From positions 910,978 to 974,977 of the forward strand of contig NZ_CP015193.1 in the NCBI RefSeq assembly GCF_002214605.1: 64,000 nt of DNA, read 5' to 3'. The notes under the pieces are model-generated. The model did not search any database. It was not told the origin of the DNA and was given only the letters and a program-made list of their open reading frames with translations. Each line of letters begins with the position of its first letter. Positions within the stretch are counted from its first letter, which is position 1. This document shows positions 26,140 through 35,540 of the stretch, one piece after another. The position numbers and the translations under genes were made by a program. This DNA is from Thermococcus chitonophagus. GTDB taxonomy: Archaea; Methanobacteriota_B; Thermococci; Thermococcales; Thermococcaceae.

Positions 26140-27353
26140 ACTTTCACCTCCTCAAACAACTCTTTTATTTTTAGGAGATTTCCCTTAGGAGTCCATCCAT
26201 ATGAGTAGAAACTTACCCCATTTACGGGGAGCTTTAATGCCATGTTGAATTGACGCTCAATATCCTCAGGAGTTGTCGGTGGCCAAGAAGCAAGTCCGAG
26301 AACTATTTCCACGTTATTTTTAACAAATTTCCTAGCTAACATTGCCTCATATGGTATCCTACATATTGACCTTTTGAATGGTCTAACGTATATCATTATT
26401 TTTATCCTGTCGACGATTTTCGATATTTTTTTGTAATTCTGCCCCAACAACCAAGAACCAGAAGGAGGGTATAAATCAGCACTTATTTCTGCTTTTGGGT
26501 TATTCCTCTTTATAATTTTAGAGAGCTGAAGAAGCAATTTGCTTATTTGATTTTCCCTAAATTCTAACCACTTTTTGAGTATATCGTTCTCTAATAATTC
26601 CTTAGTGAAATCTAAATACATAGCTTCACAATAATCTAAATCGGTACAATACTCTTGGAGTCTCAAAAAATACTGAACGTGCCATTCAACTATATCTTTT
26701 AGAACTCCTCTAACTTCTTCAAGATTAATTCCATAATCTGCCGCCTCATCCCTACAGTATTTACAAAAACAGGGGGAAAGTGCTAGGTCCAAAAGGGGAG
26801 TACTGTAAGTTGTTGGAATTTCTGGGTATCTTATAAAATCAAATTCAAATTCATCAAATTCATATTTCTCAGAAAGCTCCTCGACCATTGTCGAAAGAGC
26901 TTCTTTTACACTTGGGTTTGAAGGACAAAGAAACATTCTTTTGTAACTAGGATGAGATCCATAAATGTCAACAACTCCAATGAGTGGGTTATCCCTTACG
27001 GCTTTTTCCCATCTTAATGTAGGAAACCAAAGAACACTTCTAATGGAGTTTTCTTCGCAAGCCCTTACAAATTCCCCCACAACATCTCCCTGGATTTCTT
27101 GAGACTGAACTGGTCTAAGATATGGGGGGATATTCAAGTATCTATTTTTTTCAACATTCCAATATACAGCGTTTTCTTCTGAAGTGTAAGTTCTTCGTTG
27201 AAAGTTTTGAAAAATTATGTTCGGTCCAGGCCAATTTTGTCTCTCTTCAATATAACGGACAGCTAGACTTATGTGCGTAAATCCAAACTTCGATAATTCT
27301 GCTATTACATCTCTATCAAAATCCCAAGGATGCATCCATATTCCCTTATACAT
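26136..27353 (-). CDS. Putative TIM-barrel glycosidase, cytoplasmic (GHL-like)
   Basis: 405 residues without a signal peptide. Barrel-like strands are MYKGIWMHPWDFDRDVIAEL, FGFTHISLAVRY, SIRSVLWFPTLRW, FDEFEFDFIRYPEIP (the acidic strand end as in the secreted GHL10-type protein), CFCKYCRDEAADYGINLEEV, AEISADLYPPSGSW and VNGVSFYSYGW. The FDFIRYPEIP motif and the CxxC segment are shared with putative glycosidases of thermophilic bacteria. The start is ATG 27353 after GGGGAG. It heads a three-gene operon with the isomerase and oxidoreductase. I infer intracellular cleavage of an imported, possibly modified, oligosaccharide. Confidence 0.7.
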   Translation of the reverse strand: MYKGIWMHPWDFDRDVIAELSKFGFTHISLAVRYIEERQNWPGPNIIFQNFQRRTYTSEENAVYWNVEKNRYLNIPPYLRPVQSQEIQGDVVGEFVRACEENSIRSVLWFPTLRWEKAVRDNPLIGVVDIYGSHPSYKRMFLCPSNPSVKEALSTMVEELSEKYEFDEFEFDFIRYPEIPTTYSTPLLDLALSPCFCKYCRDEAADYGINLEEVRGVLKDIVEWHVQYFLRLQEYCTDLDYCEAMYLDFTKELLENDILKKWLEFRENQISKLLLQLSKIIKRNNPKAEISADLYPPSGSWLLGQNYKKISKIVDRIKIMIYVRPFKRSICRIPYEAMLARKFVKNNVEIVLGLASWPPTTPEDIERQFNMALKLPVNGVSFYSYGWTPKGNLLKIKELFEEVKV

Positions 27354-27377
27354 TACACTCCCCAAATTTTAATAGAC

Positions 27378-27414
27378 ATGTTAAACTTTTAAAATTTTAC
27401 CGTAATATGTTAAA
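27378..27414 (-). promoter_or_regulatory. Promoter region with direct repeats
   Basis: ATGTTAAA occurs twice (27378-27385 and 27407-27414, 29 bases apart) in an AT-rich stretch upstream of the cytoplasmic hydrolase operon, around TTTTAAAAGTT, which can act as the TATA box. The repeats might be regulator half-sites. Confidence 0.35.
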
Positions 27415-27467
27415 TTTTTATGTGTTATCGCCGATTAGAGACAATTGATATCAATCTGCTATAAATC

Positions 27468-28586
27468 TTAATATTTTTTGGTAATAACGTGGATGTCCCT
27501 CACTATCTTGTGCTTTTCATCCCTATCCAAAACGGAAGTAATAACATCAAATCCAAGCTCGTCGAGCCAGGGTCTGTTTCTCCTATAGATTCCACCCTCA
27601 GCTAAATTAAATGCAGGAAACACAAAAACAACTTTTGCATTCCTCTTTAAAACATCAGCAAAGCTCTCAAAGGCCTGATAGTAGAGCCTATCCAATTCTC
27701 TAGCCATCTTTACAGCTTCGCTCCTCGTTGGCTTAGTCTTGAGGGCCTTGCCCATATATGGCTCGGTAATTATAGCGTCAAATCTCGTCCTGAAGCACTT
27801 CCTCAATCTTCTTACGTCACAGACCCTTAAACTTGCCGAATGCCTTATTCCAAACTCCTTTCTAAGCCACTCGACATTTTTCCTTGTGTCTCTGATCCTA
27901 TCCTCGCTGATGTCGCTGCCATATGCTATAAGCCCTTGGAGAAGGAGCTCCATTACTATAGTCCCAGTTCCGCAAAATGGATCAAGGACGTTTCCTCTTC
28001 TAACCTCAGAGAGGTTGACCATTATCCTCGCAAGTCTTGGGGGAATGGAGATGGTAGGTCTCACTACCGGCCTCTCAACGTCGAGCTTCTTTAACTCAAA
28101 GGGATCAGCTATTCTTACCGTTTCGCCAACGAGCACCTTATTACCTTTAAAAAAGAACACTATATCCTTAGTTTCAGGGAAGCCCTTCAAGATAAGCTCG
28201 CTCGGCATAGCATAGATCTTTGCAGGTTTGAAGAATTTCGTTGAATCCTTTTCTTTAAAGATCCTCTTGATAGTTGAGCCTAGCTTCCTCCATAATTTCC
28301 AATCGTCTCTCCCATAAAGGCTTACCGTAAACAGCCTCGCATACTCCAGATATTCTACGGCTTCTATCCCCTCCCCAACTATCCTTACTAGCTTTAAAGA
28401 ACCCCCAATGAATCGAAAGTATCTTTCGATATCTTCTTTAGCCTTTATTAGGGCATATGACGCATTTGGTGGCCCTGGGTGCTCTTCAAGGATTTGAACA
28501 CCTAATCTAAACCTCCTAGAAAACGATTTTAACTCCAACATGCTTAGTTCATAGTTTTTGCCGAATACGATACCATACCTTTCCAT
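27468..28586 (-). CDS. THUMP-type RNA guanine methyltransferase family protein
   Basis: 372 residues. The N-terminal half resembles the ferredoxin-like/THUMP region of tRNA-modifying enzymes. The C-terminal half is a methyltransferase domain with the S-adenosylmethionine loop NVLDPFCGTGTIVMELLLQG and catalytic motif ITEPYMGK. Archaeal Trm-G10 has DPPYG there, so this is a paralog with a TEPY variant, likely also methylating a guanine or adenine amino group of RNA, though the target is uncertain. Base composition is richer in G+C than the neighbouring island, consistent with a core gene. It is divergent from the exported helical protein gene that follows. Confidence 0.8.
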   Translation of the reverse strand: MERYGIVFGKNYELSMLELKSFSRRFRLGVQILEEHPGPPNASYALIKAKEDIERYFRFIGGSLKLVRIVGEGIEAVEYLEYARLFTVSLYGRDDWKLWRKLGSTIKRIFKEKDSTKFFKPAKIYAMPSELILKGFPETKDIVFFFKGNKVLVGETVRIADPFELKKLDVERPVVRPTISIPPRLARIMVNLSEVRRGNVLDPFCGTGTIVMELLLQGLIAYGSDISEDRIRDTRKNVEWLRKEFGIRHSASLRVCDVRRLRKCFRTRFDAIITEPYMGKALKTKPTRSEAVKMARELDRLYYQAFESFADVLKRNAKVVFVFPAFNLAEGGIYRRNRPWLDELGFDVITSVLDRDEKHKIVRDIHVITKKY

Positions 28587-28663
28587 CTTCCTCTCCTCGA
28601 TTCCAGCTTCGAAACTTTTTAAGATATTCGCTACTAAACAGTGTGTCAGATATGGTGGTAGCT

Positions 28664-29617
28664 ATGAAAAAGATCGCGCTTATCGGATGCTTACTTACGA
28701 TAATGGTTATAACTCCTATGGTACTTGGTGCAGAATATAAATACGATTGGGATGGGTTAATCAGTATTATGAGACAATCGGCGAAGATTATAAGGGAGAT
28801 CAATGGGAACACAGCTGAGGTAGTGGTAAAGATCTTGAAGAACCTAAATCCCGATGATTATCAAGAAATTTTATTGGCATCTCAACAGATTACAAACCTT
28901 ACGGTAGAGAAGCTCTCCAGGACAACTCCAGTGAGAAAGATAAACCCCATCATGGGGCAGATAGAGAGACTCGAATACTATGCAGAGATTATTAACGACA
29001 CCAAGCTAATGAGTATTATAAACTTTGCAAGAAGACAATTTGAGAACGGGAACATTAAAGCAACACAAGATAGTATAGATTTTGCAAATGAGGTCTTAGA
29101 AAAAGATATAGAGAATCTAAGAGAGGTTCAAGCCCCAACTCCGCAAGAGCAAGTTGATTGGCTTATATTCAAGTACACGAGAACACTCAAGTATGCCATT
29201 CAAGTTGCAATAGCTTTGCCCGAAAATGAGAGCGAGAAGGTACTTCAAGAAATTTCAGCATATGAAAACATTTTGAAGGAAGCGACAAAAATGAGAAACG
29301 AGGGAAGGTACATAGAAGCGTTATCTCTTCTTAGTGAAAACTTGGATTCTCTGCTATTATTTCAAAGTAACCTAGAAAGGATGCATGTCATGATAATGAG
29401 GAATCTTACCAAGCAGGAGGGAAGAATATTAATAATAAAGCTAAAATTGGCAGCAAAGAAGGAGAAAGAATGCCAGCTAAGAGAGATTGCACTAATGGAG
29501 CTCAGTTTAGCTGAAGAGGATCTTGACCTTGGAAGGACAAATATAGCGACTCTTCGTATAATTAGAGCATCCAGAATAGTGAATTACTTAACAAGAAATG
29601 GGGGGATATCTGAGTGA
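28664..29617 (+). CDS. Exported helical protein, partner of a membrane-bound regulator (copy 1)
   Basis: 317 residues with a signal peptide (MKKIALIGCLLTIMVITPMV, then LGA) followed only by amphipathic helices rich in Glu, Lys and Leu, probably TPR-like or coiled-coil. I do not recognise a named family. The start is ATG 28664 after GGTGGTAGCT. Its stop overlaps the GTG of the next gene by four bases. The same pairing in the same order recurs on the other strand at 36.7-38.6 kb, so the two proteins likely function together, with this one acting outside the membrane as sensor or modulator. Confidence 0.75.
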   Translation: MKKIALIGCLLTIMVITPMVLGAEYKYDWDGLISIMRQSAKIIREINGNTAEVVVKILKNLNPDDYQEILLASQQITNLTVEKLSRTTPVRKINPIMGQIERLEYYAEIINDTKLMSIINFARRQFENGNIKATQDSIDFANEVLEKDIENLREVQAPTPQEQVDWLIFKYTRTLKYAIQVAIALPENESEKVLQEISAYENILKEATKMRNEGRYIEALSLLSENLDSLLLFQSNLERMHVMIMRNLTKQEGRILIIKLKLAAKKEKECQLREIALMELSLAEEDLDLGRTNIATLRIIRASRIVNYLTRNGGISE

Positions 29618-30468
29618 AAAAACTTCTACTTTCAGTAATCCTCCTCATTCTCCTATCCCCTTTATCCTCTGCATATATAGTCGAAACGCTAGAGGTGCAC
29701 GTATGGCACGATGGTAATGTAACTATTGACGAAAGAATATATCCAGAAGACTATGAAATAAAAATCAAAGTTCCAGTTTTTGGAGAAAATGTAAGGGATA
29801 TTATTGTTCTCTCAAATGATGGAAGAGCACTTCCCTACACTATTCAGGGAAACATGATACTGATCCATGTATACAATGCAACGAAGGTTAGGGTAATATA
29901 CACAGCAAGTGGGCTTGTATCTAACATGGGTAGCCTCTGGGAGCTGAAACTACACCTCAACAGGTGCCCAGCCAAGATAATTCTCCCCAAAGATGCAAAA
30001 ATAGTTGGACTATCCGACATCCCCATAGAGGTAACAAACAACACACTCATAATCGGCCCAGGAAATGTTACCGTATACTACACATATCCGGAGATCATAA
30101 GAAAAGAGGGTAGCATATTCTCCAAAAGGCTTATCGTAATTCTGCTTCTTTTAGTCGGAATGGCTATTGGAATACTTTCCAGATTCAGGAAGAAGTCAAG
30201 CACTCAGAAGCTTCCGTATTCTGAAGACAAGCTTGCAAAATTAGCGAAGCAGTACAATCTCAACGACGATGAAGTTAGGGCGATTAAGTACTTACTAGAG
30301 GTTGGGGGGAAGTCCAGCCAAGCTGAACTTAGAAAGGCTCTTGATCTCCCGAAAACAACCGTGTGGAGGATGGTTCGTAGGTTGGAGCAGATGGGTTTAA
30401 TAAAGGTATACAAGGTAGGAAGGGAGAACTGGGTTGAGCTGAAAATCGATATGCATAAATTTACATAA
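29614..30468 (+). CDS. Membrane-anchored winged-helix regulator with an extracellular domain (copy 1)
   Basis: 284 residues. There is a signal peptide (about 1-20) and an extracytoplasmic beta-rich domain (about 21-170, with KIKVPVFGENVRDIIVLSND and IVGLSDIPIEVTNNTLIIGP). One membrane helix follows (LIVILLLLVGMAIGILSRF), then a cytoplasmic winged helix (SQAELRKALDLPKTTVWRMV, RRLEQMGLIKVYKV). It starts at GTG inside the stop of the previous gene. This is a one-component transmembrane regulator, with the sensor outside and the DNA-binding domain inside. A paralog lies at 36741-37544. Target genes are unknown. Confidence 0.8.
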   Translation: MKKLLLSVILLILLSPLSSAYIVETLEVHVWHDGNVTIDERIYPEDYEIKIKVPVFGENVRDIIVLSNDGRALPYTIQGNMILIHVYNATKVRVIYTASGLVSNMGSLWELKLHLNRCPAKIILPKDAKIVGLSDIPIEVTNNTLIIGPGNVTVYYTYPEIIRKEGSIFSKRLIVILLLLVGMAIGILSRFRKKSSTQKLPYSEDKLAKLAKQYNLNDDEVRAIKYLLEVGGKSSQAELRKALDLPKTTVWRMVRRLEQMGLIKVYKVGRENWVELKIDMHKFT

Positions 30469-30548
30469 TCTTGTCCTATCCAAATAACCCTCCGTAATGT
30501 TTAAATTAAAGAAAAAGTTTAATGCCCACAAAACAGGAGGTGGATAAA

Positions 30549-32723
30549 ATGGTTCGCTATATGGTCACCTCTGCCCTTCCCTATGCTAACGGACCCATAC
30601 ACGCAGGACACTTGGCGGGAGCTTATCTACCCGCTGATATATTTGTAAGGCACCTCAGGCTCAAAGGAGAAGAAGTCGTTTTCATCTGCGGAACCGATGA
30701 GCACGGTACTCCAATATCCTTCAGGGCAATAAAGGAGGGAAGAAGCCCCAGGGAAATCGTCGATGAATACCACGAGCATATAAAGATAACGTTCCAGAGA
30801 GCAAAGATAAGCTTCGACTTCTTCGGAAGGACGGAGTTACCAGTCCACTACAAACTGAGCCAAGAATTCTTTCTCAAAGCACTAGAGAACGGGCATCTGG
30901 TTAAGAAAGTCACGAAGCAGGCGTACTGTGAGCACGACAAGATGTTCCTGCCAGATAGATTCGTTATAGGGACGTGTCCCTACTGTGGAGCCGAAAATCA
31001 GAGGGGAGATCAGTGTGAGGTCTGCGGAAGGCCCCTCACTCCAGAGATTCTGATAAATCCGAGGTGCAACATCTGCGGGAATCCGATAACGTTCAGGGAC
31101 TCAGCCCACTACTACATAAAGATGAAGGACTTTGAGGAGAAGCTCAAAAAGTGGATAGAGGAGAAGCACTGGAAGCCCAACGTTAAGAACATGGTGCTAG
31201 GATGGATCGAAGAAGGATTAGAGGACAGGGCGATTACAAGAGATCTGGACTGGGGGATTCCGGTTCCTCTAGATGAGGAAGATATGAAGGGCAAGGTTCT
31301 CTACGTGTGGTTTGAGGCTCCAATAGGGTACATTTCAATAACAAAGGAGTACTTCAAGAGAATAGGAAAGCCTGATGAATGGAAGAAGTACTGGCTTAAC
31401 ATTGACGGCCAGACTAGGGTTATCCACTTCATAGGCAAAGACAACATCCCATTCCACGCGATATTCTGGCCTGCATTCCTGATGGCCTACGGGAAGTACA
31501 GGGATGAGGAAGTTGAGGCGGAATGGAACCTTCCCTATGACATCCCGGCGAACGAGTACCTGAACCTAGAGGGCAGAAAGTTCTCAACGAGCAGGAACTG
31601 GGCAATCTGGCTTCACGAGTTCCTGGATGTATTCCCGGCTGATTACTTGAGGTATTATTTAACCACCATAATGCCCGAAACTAGGGATTCAGACTTCAGC
31701 TTCGCAGAGTTCAAGACTAGAATTAACGAGGAGCTCGTTAATAACCTGGGCAACTTCGTTCATAGGGCGATGACCTTCGTCAACAGGTACTTTGATGGAA
31801 TCGTGCCAGAGAGGGGAGAGCTGGATGAACTAGATAAGCAGGCGTTCGAGGAGATAGAGAAGGCCTTCAAGGAAGTTGGAGAGCTCATAATGGAGTACAG
31901 ATTCAAGGATGCACTGAAGAGGGTTATGGCCCTAGCATCTTTCGGCAACAAGTACTTCGACCACAAACAGCCGTGGAAGACAGCAAAAACAGATATGAAG
32001 AGAACCGCAACCACAGTAAACATATCACTCCAGATAGTTAAGGCCCTTGGCATACTGATCGAGCCGTTCCTTCCGGATACTGGAGAGAAGATATGGCACC
32101 TCCTGAACCTCGATGAAGTCAAAGAATGGAAGTTCAAGGAGCTTCCCGCAGGACACTGGGTAAGGAAGCCCGAAATACTGTTCAAGAAGGTCACAGATGA
32201 ACAGATAATCTACTTCATCCTTAAGTACATGGCTAAGGGCAATCCTGAGGGGGCCAAGCTACTTCTTGATAAGTACTACAAGAGAGAGCTTGTCGTCAAG
32301 GTCGCTAAGGAGAAGCTTGGGGAGGAAGGCGAGGTAATATTAAAGAGGTTAGGATATGAGGAAAAAAGTGAGAAAAAGAAAAAGGAGGGAGAAAAAGTGG
32401 GTTACATAAGCTTTGATGACTTTGCAAAGCTCGACTTGAGGGTTGGAAAGATAATCGAGGTCAAGGATCATCCAAACGCTGACAAGCTCTACGTCGTCAA
32501 GGTCGACCTTGGTGGAGAAGTTAGAACCCTGGTTGCGGGCCTCAAGAAGTACTATAAGCCAGAGGAGTTGCTCAACAAGTATGTAGTCGTTGTGGCTAAC
32601 CTGGAGCCAAAGAAGCTTAGGGGCATCGAAAGTCAGGGAATGTTACTGGCAGCAGATGACGGCGAAAACGTTGCCCTCCTCATGCCTGATAAGGAAGTAA
32701 AGCTTGGGGCCAAGATTAGGTGA
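30549..32723 (+). CDS. metG: Methionyl-tRNA synthetase
   Basis: 724 residues. Class I synthetase: the HIGH-type motif is HAGHLAG, preceded by TSALPYANGPI; a four-cysteine zinc-knuckle pair sits at CPYCGAENQRGDQCEVCG and CNICGNPI; the KMSKS-type motif is KFSTS. The anticodon-binding helices follow, and a C-terminal OB-fold tRNA-binding domain starts near residue 615 (FAKLDLRVGKIIEVKDHPNA). It charges tRNA-Met in the cytoplasm. The start is ATG 30549 after AGGAGGTGGATAAA; the frame continues upstream without a better site. The fused C-terminal domain is as in other Pyrococcus enzymes of about 720 residues. Confidence 0.97.
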   Translation: MVRYMVTSALPYANGPIHAGHLAGAYLPADIFVRHLRLKGEEVVFICGTDEHGTPISFRAIKEGRSPREIVDEYHEHIKITFQRAKISFDFFGRTELPVHYKLSQEFFLKALENGHLVKKVTKQAYCEHDKMFLPDRFVIGTCPYCGAENQRGDQCEVCGRPLTPEILINPRCNICGNPITFRDSAHYYIKMKDFEEKLKKWIEEKHWKPNVKNMVLGWIEEGLEDRAITRDLDWGIPVPLDEEDMKGKVLYVWFEAPIGYISITKEYFKRIGKPDEWKKYWLNIDGQTRVIHFIGKDNIPFHAIFWPAFLMAYGKYRDEEVEAEWNLPYDIPANEYLNLEGRKFSTSRNWAIWLHEFLDVFPADYLRYYLTTIMPETRDSDFSFAEFKTRINEELVNNLGNFVHRAMTFVNRYFDGIVPERGELDELDKQAFEEIEKAFKEVGELIMEYRFKDALKRVMALASFGNKYFDHKQPWKTAKTDMKRTATTVNISLQIVKALGILIEPFLPDTGEKIWHLLNLDEVKEWKFKELPAGHWVRKPEILFKKVTDEQIIYFILKYMAKGNPEGAKLLLDKYYKRELVVKVAKEKLGEEGEVILKRLGYEEKSEKKKKEGEKVGYISFDDFAKLDLRVGKIIEVKDHPNADKLYVVKVDLGGEVRTLVAGLKKYYKPEELLNKYVVVVANLEPKKLRGIESQGMLLAADDGENVALLMPDKEVKLGAKIR

Positions 32724-32725
32724 CC

Positions 32726-32757
32726 GATAATTTTCTATTTTTGTCATCTCTTTTCTA
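32726..32757 (+). terminator. Oligo-T terminator after metG
   Basis: Several T runs (ATTTTCTATTTTTGTC, CTCTTTTCT) directly follow the stop codon in an otherwise mixed region. Confidence 0.4.
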
Positions 32758-32811
32758 AAAACTTTAATTACTCACAGCGGCTTTATTGCCCTTTTTTCGA
32801 AAGGAAAAACG

Positions 32812-32828
32812 GTTCTAAACCTTCGGTT
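32812..32828 (+). promoter_or_regulatory. SurR-like binding site upstream of sudBA
   Basis: GTT-CTA-AAC-CTTCG-GTT fits the Thermococcales SurR consensus GTTn3AACn5GTT exactly. It lies just upstream of the TATA box (GTATAAAC, around 32839-32846). SurR is a redox-switch regulator of hydrogen and sulfur metabolism. Upstream placement suggests activation, but the direction of control is inferred. Confidence 0.65.
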
Positions 32829-32851
32829 TTAGAAATGCGTATAAACTTTTG

Positions 32852-32871
32852 GTTGCGAACTTTTGGTGAAC
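32852..32871 (+). promoter_or_regulatory. Second, partial SurR-like site
   Basis: GTT-GCG-AAC-TTTTG-GTG-AAC matches the SurR consensus except for one base in the last half-site. It lies downstream of the TATA box near the predicted transcription start, where binding would repress. Confidence 0.5.
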
Positions 32872-32902
32872 ATAATTGTTCACACGAACGGAGGTGTTCA
32901 TT

Positions 32903-33754
32903 GTGGGGTACAAAATTACAGCCAAAAGAGATCTCAGCCCCATCGATTATATGGTAGAAGTTGAGGCACCTCACGTCGCCAGATCATGGAAGCCAGGACA
33001 GTTCGTTGTCTTCATACTCCATGAGAAGGGAGAGAGAATCCCAATGTCCGTATTCAAAGCCGAGAACGGAAAAGTAATGATGTTCATAAGAAAGTTAGGG
33101 AAGACCAGCTTACAGCTGTACTACGAGTTTAATGTTGGAGACGAGCTCTACAGCTTCCTGGGGCCACTAGGAAAGCCGATAAAGATTAAAGAGTATGGAA
33201 ATGTTGTATTCGCCTCAGATGCTGTCTGCGGTCATGCCGAGAATTATGCACTGCTCAAGGCCATGAAAGAGGCCGGGAACTACACGATCTCAGTACAGAC
33301 GTTTGAGGACAAGAACCACGTGTATCCGGAGGAGTTCCTAGCAAAGTCCGTTGCCGATGAGCACTATCTAACGACGTTGGACGGTTCTGCGGGAATTAAG
33401 GGACACTACCTTGATGTTGTCAAGAAGCTGATTGAGGAGGACAAAGTGGATATAATTTTTGCAGGAGGAGGGCTTAGGAACCTAGCGAAGCTTGCAGAAC
33501 TTACAAGACCATACGGAATTCCAACCTACGCAACGGTCAGGCAGATAATGGTTGATGGAACTGGAATGTGCGGTTCTTGTAGGGTTCTCTACAACGGTGA
33601 AGTTAAGTTCGCGTGCAGAGACGGCCCGGTTTTCGATGCACACAAGATAGACTGGGAAGATGCAATCAACAGGAACTACAACAGGTTTATCGAGCAGGAA
33701 AAGCTCGCGAAGGAGCTCTATCTTAAGTACTTGAAGGAGAAGGGGGTGATGTGA
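32903..33754 (+). CDS. sudB: NADPH-ferredoxin oxidoreductase/sulfide dehydrogenase beta subunit
   Basis: 283 residues. The ferredoxin-NADP reductase fold has an FAD-binding part (WKPGQFVVFILHEKGERIPM) and a nucleotide-binding part (IIFAGGGLRNLAKLAELTRP). Near the C-terminus VDGTGMCGSCRVLYNGEVKF plus ACRDG provides the Asp and three Cys of the unusual [2Fe-2S] cluster described for Pyrococcus SudB. With SudA it forms a flavin/iron-sulfur heterodimer moving electrons between NAD(P)H and ferredoxin or sulfur. The start is GTG 32903 after GGAGGTGTTCATT. The SudA gene starts right after its stop. Confidence 0.93.
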   Translation: MGYKITAKRDLSPIDYMVEVEAPHVARSWKPGQFVVFILHEKGERIPMSVFKAENGKVMMFIRKLGKTSLQLYYEFNVGDELYSFLGPLGKPIKIKEYGNVVFASDAVCGHAENYALLKAMKEAGNYTISVQTFEDKNHVYPEEFLAKSVADEHYLTTLDGSAGIKGHYLDVVKKLIEEDKVDIIFAGGGLRNLAKLAELTRPYGIPTYATVRQIMVDGTGMCGSCRVLYNGEVKFACRDGPVFDAHKIDWEDAINRNYNRFIEQEKLAKELYLKYLKEKGVM

Positions 33755-35182
<1,428 letters not shown>

Positions 35183-35234
35183 TCAGCCTTGGGAGAAACG
35201 TCATCACCGCTCAGGTGGCCCCGTACTCATCATT

Positions 35235-35540
35235 TCATTTGGTCTCTTCAACCAGCCACTTCAGATACTCCTCGTTTACGTCTTCCACTTTTATCTTTAT
35301 TATCGCCGGAACCGTGTAAGGATGCAACTCCTTAAGCCTTCTCCTCACTTCATCCCAGAGCTCATCCTTTGTCTTCAGGATTGCTCCTACTTCTTTGTCC
35401 TCCTCTATCTTCCCCTGCCACCAGTAGAAGGCCTTGTGCTCCCTTAAGTTAGCACAGGCAATCAGCCTCTCCTCTAGCAGAGCCTTCACGGCTTTATCAG
35501 CGCTCTCCCAATCTGGAAAGGTCGTGTAGACGATTATCAT
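35235..35540 (-). CDS. cutA: CutA1 trimeric protein
   Basis: 101 residues matching CutA1 closely: MIIVYTTFPDWESADKAVKA, LLEERLIACANLREHKAFYW, then KEVGAILKTKDELWDEVRRR and LHPYTVPAIIKIKVEDVNEE. It is a ferredoxin-like trimer, exceptionally heat-stable in Pyrococcus, linked to divalent-metal tolerance although its real role is unclear. The ATG overlaps the stop of the NMD3 gene (ATGA), so the two are co-translated. Confidence 0.95.
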   Translation of the reverse strand: MIIVYTTFPDWESADKAVKALLEERLIACANLREHKAFYWWQGKIEEDKEVGAILKTKDELWDEVRRRLKELHPYTVPAIIKIKVEDVNEEYLKWLVEETK

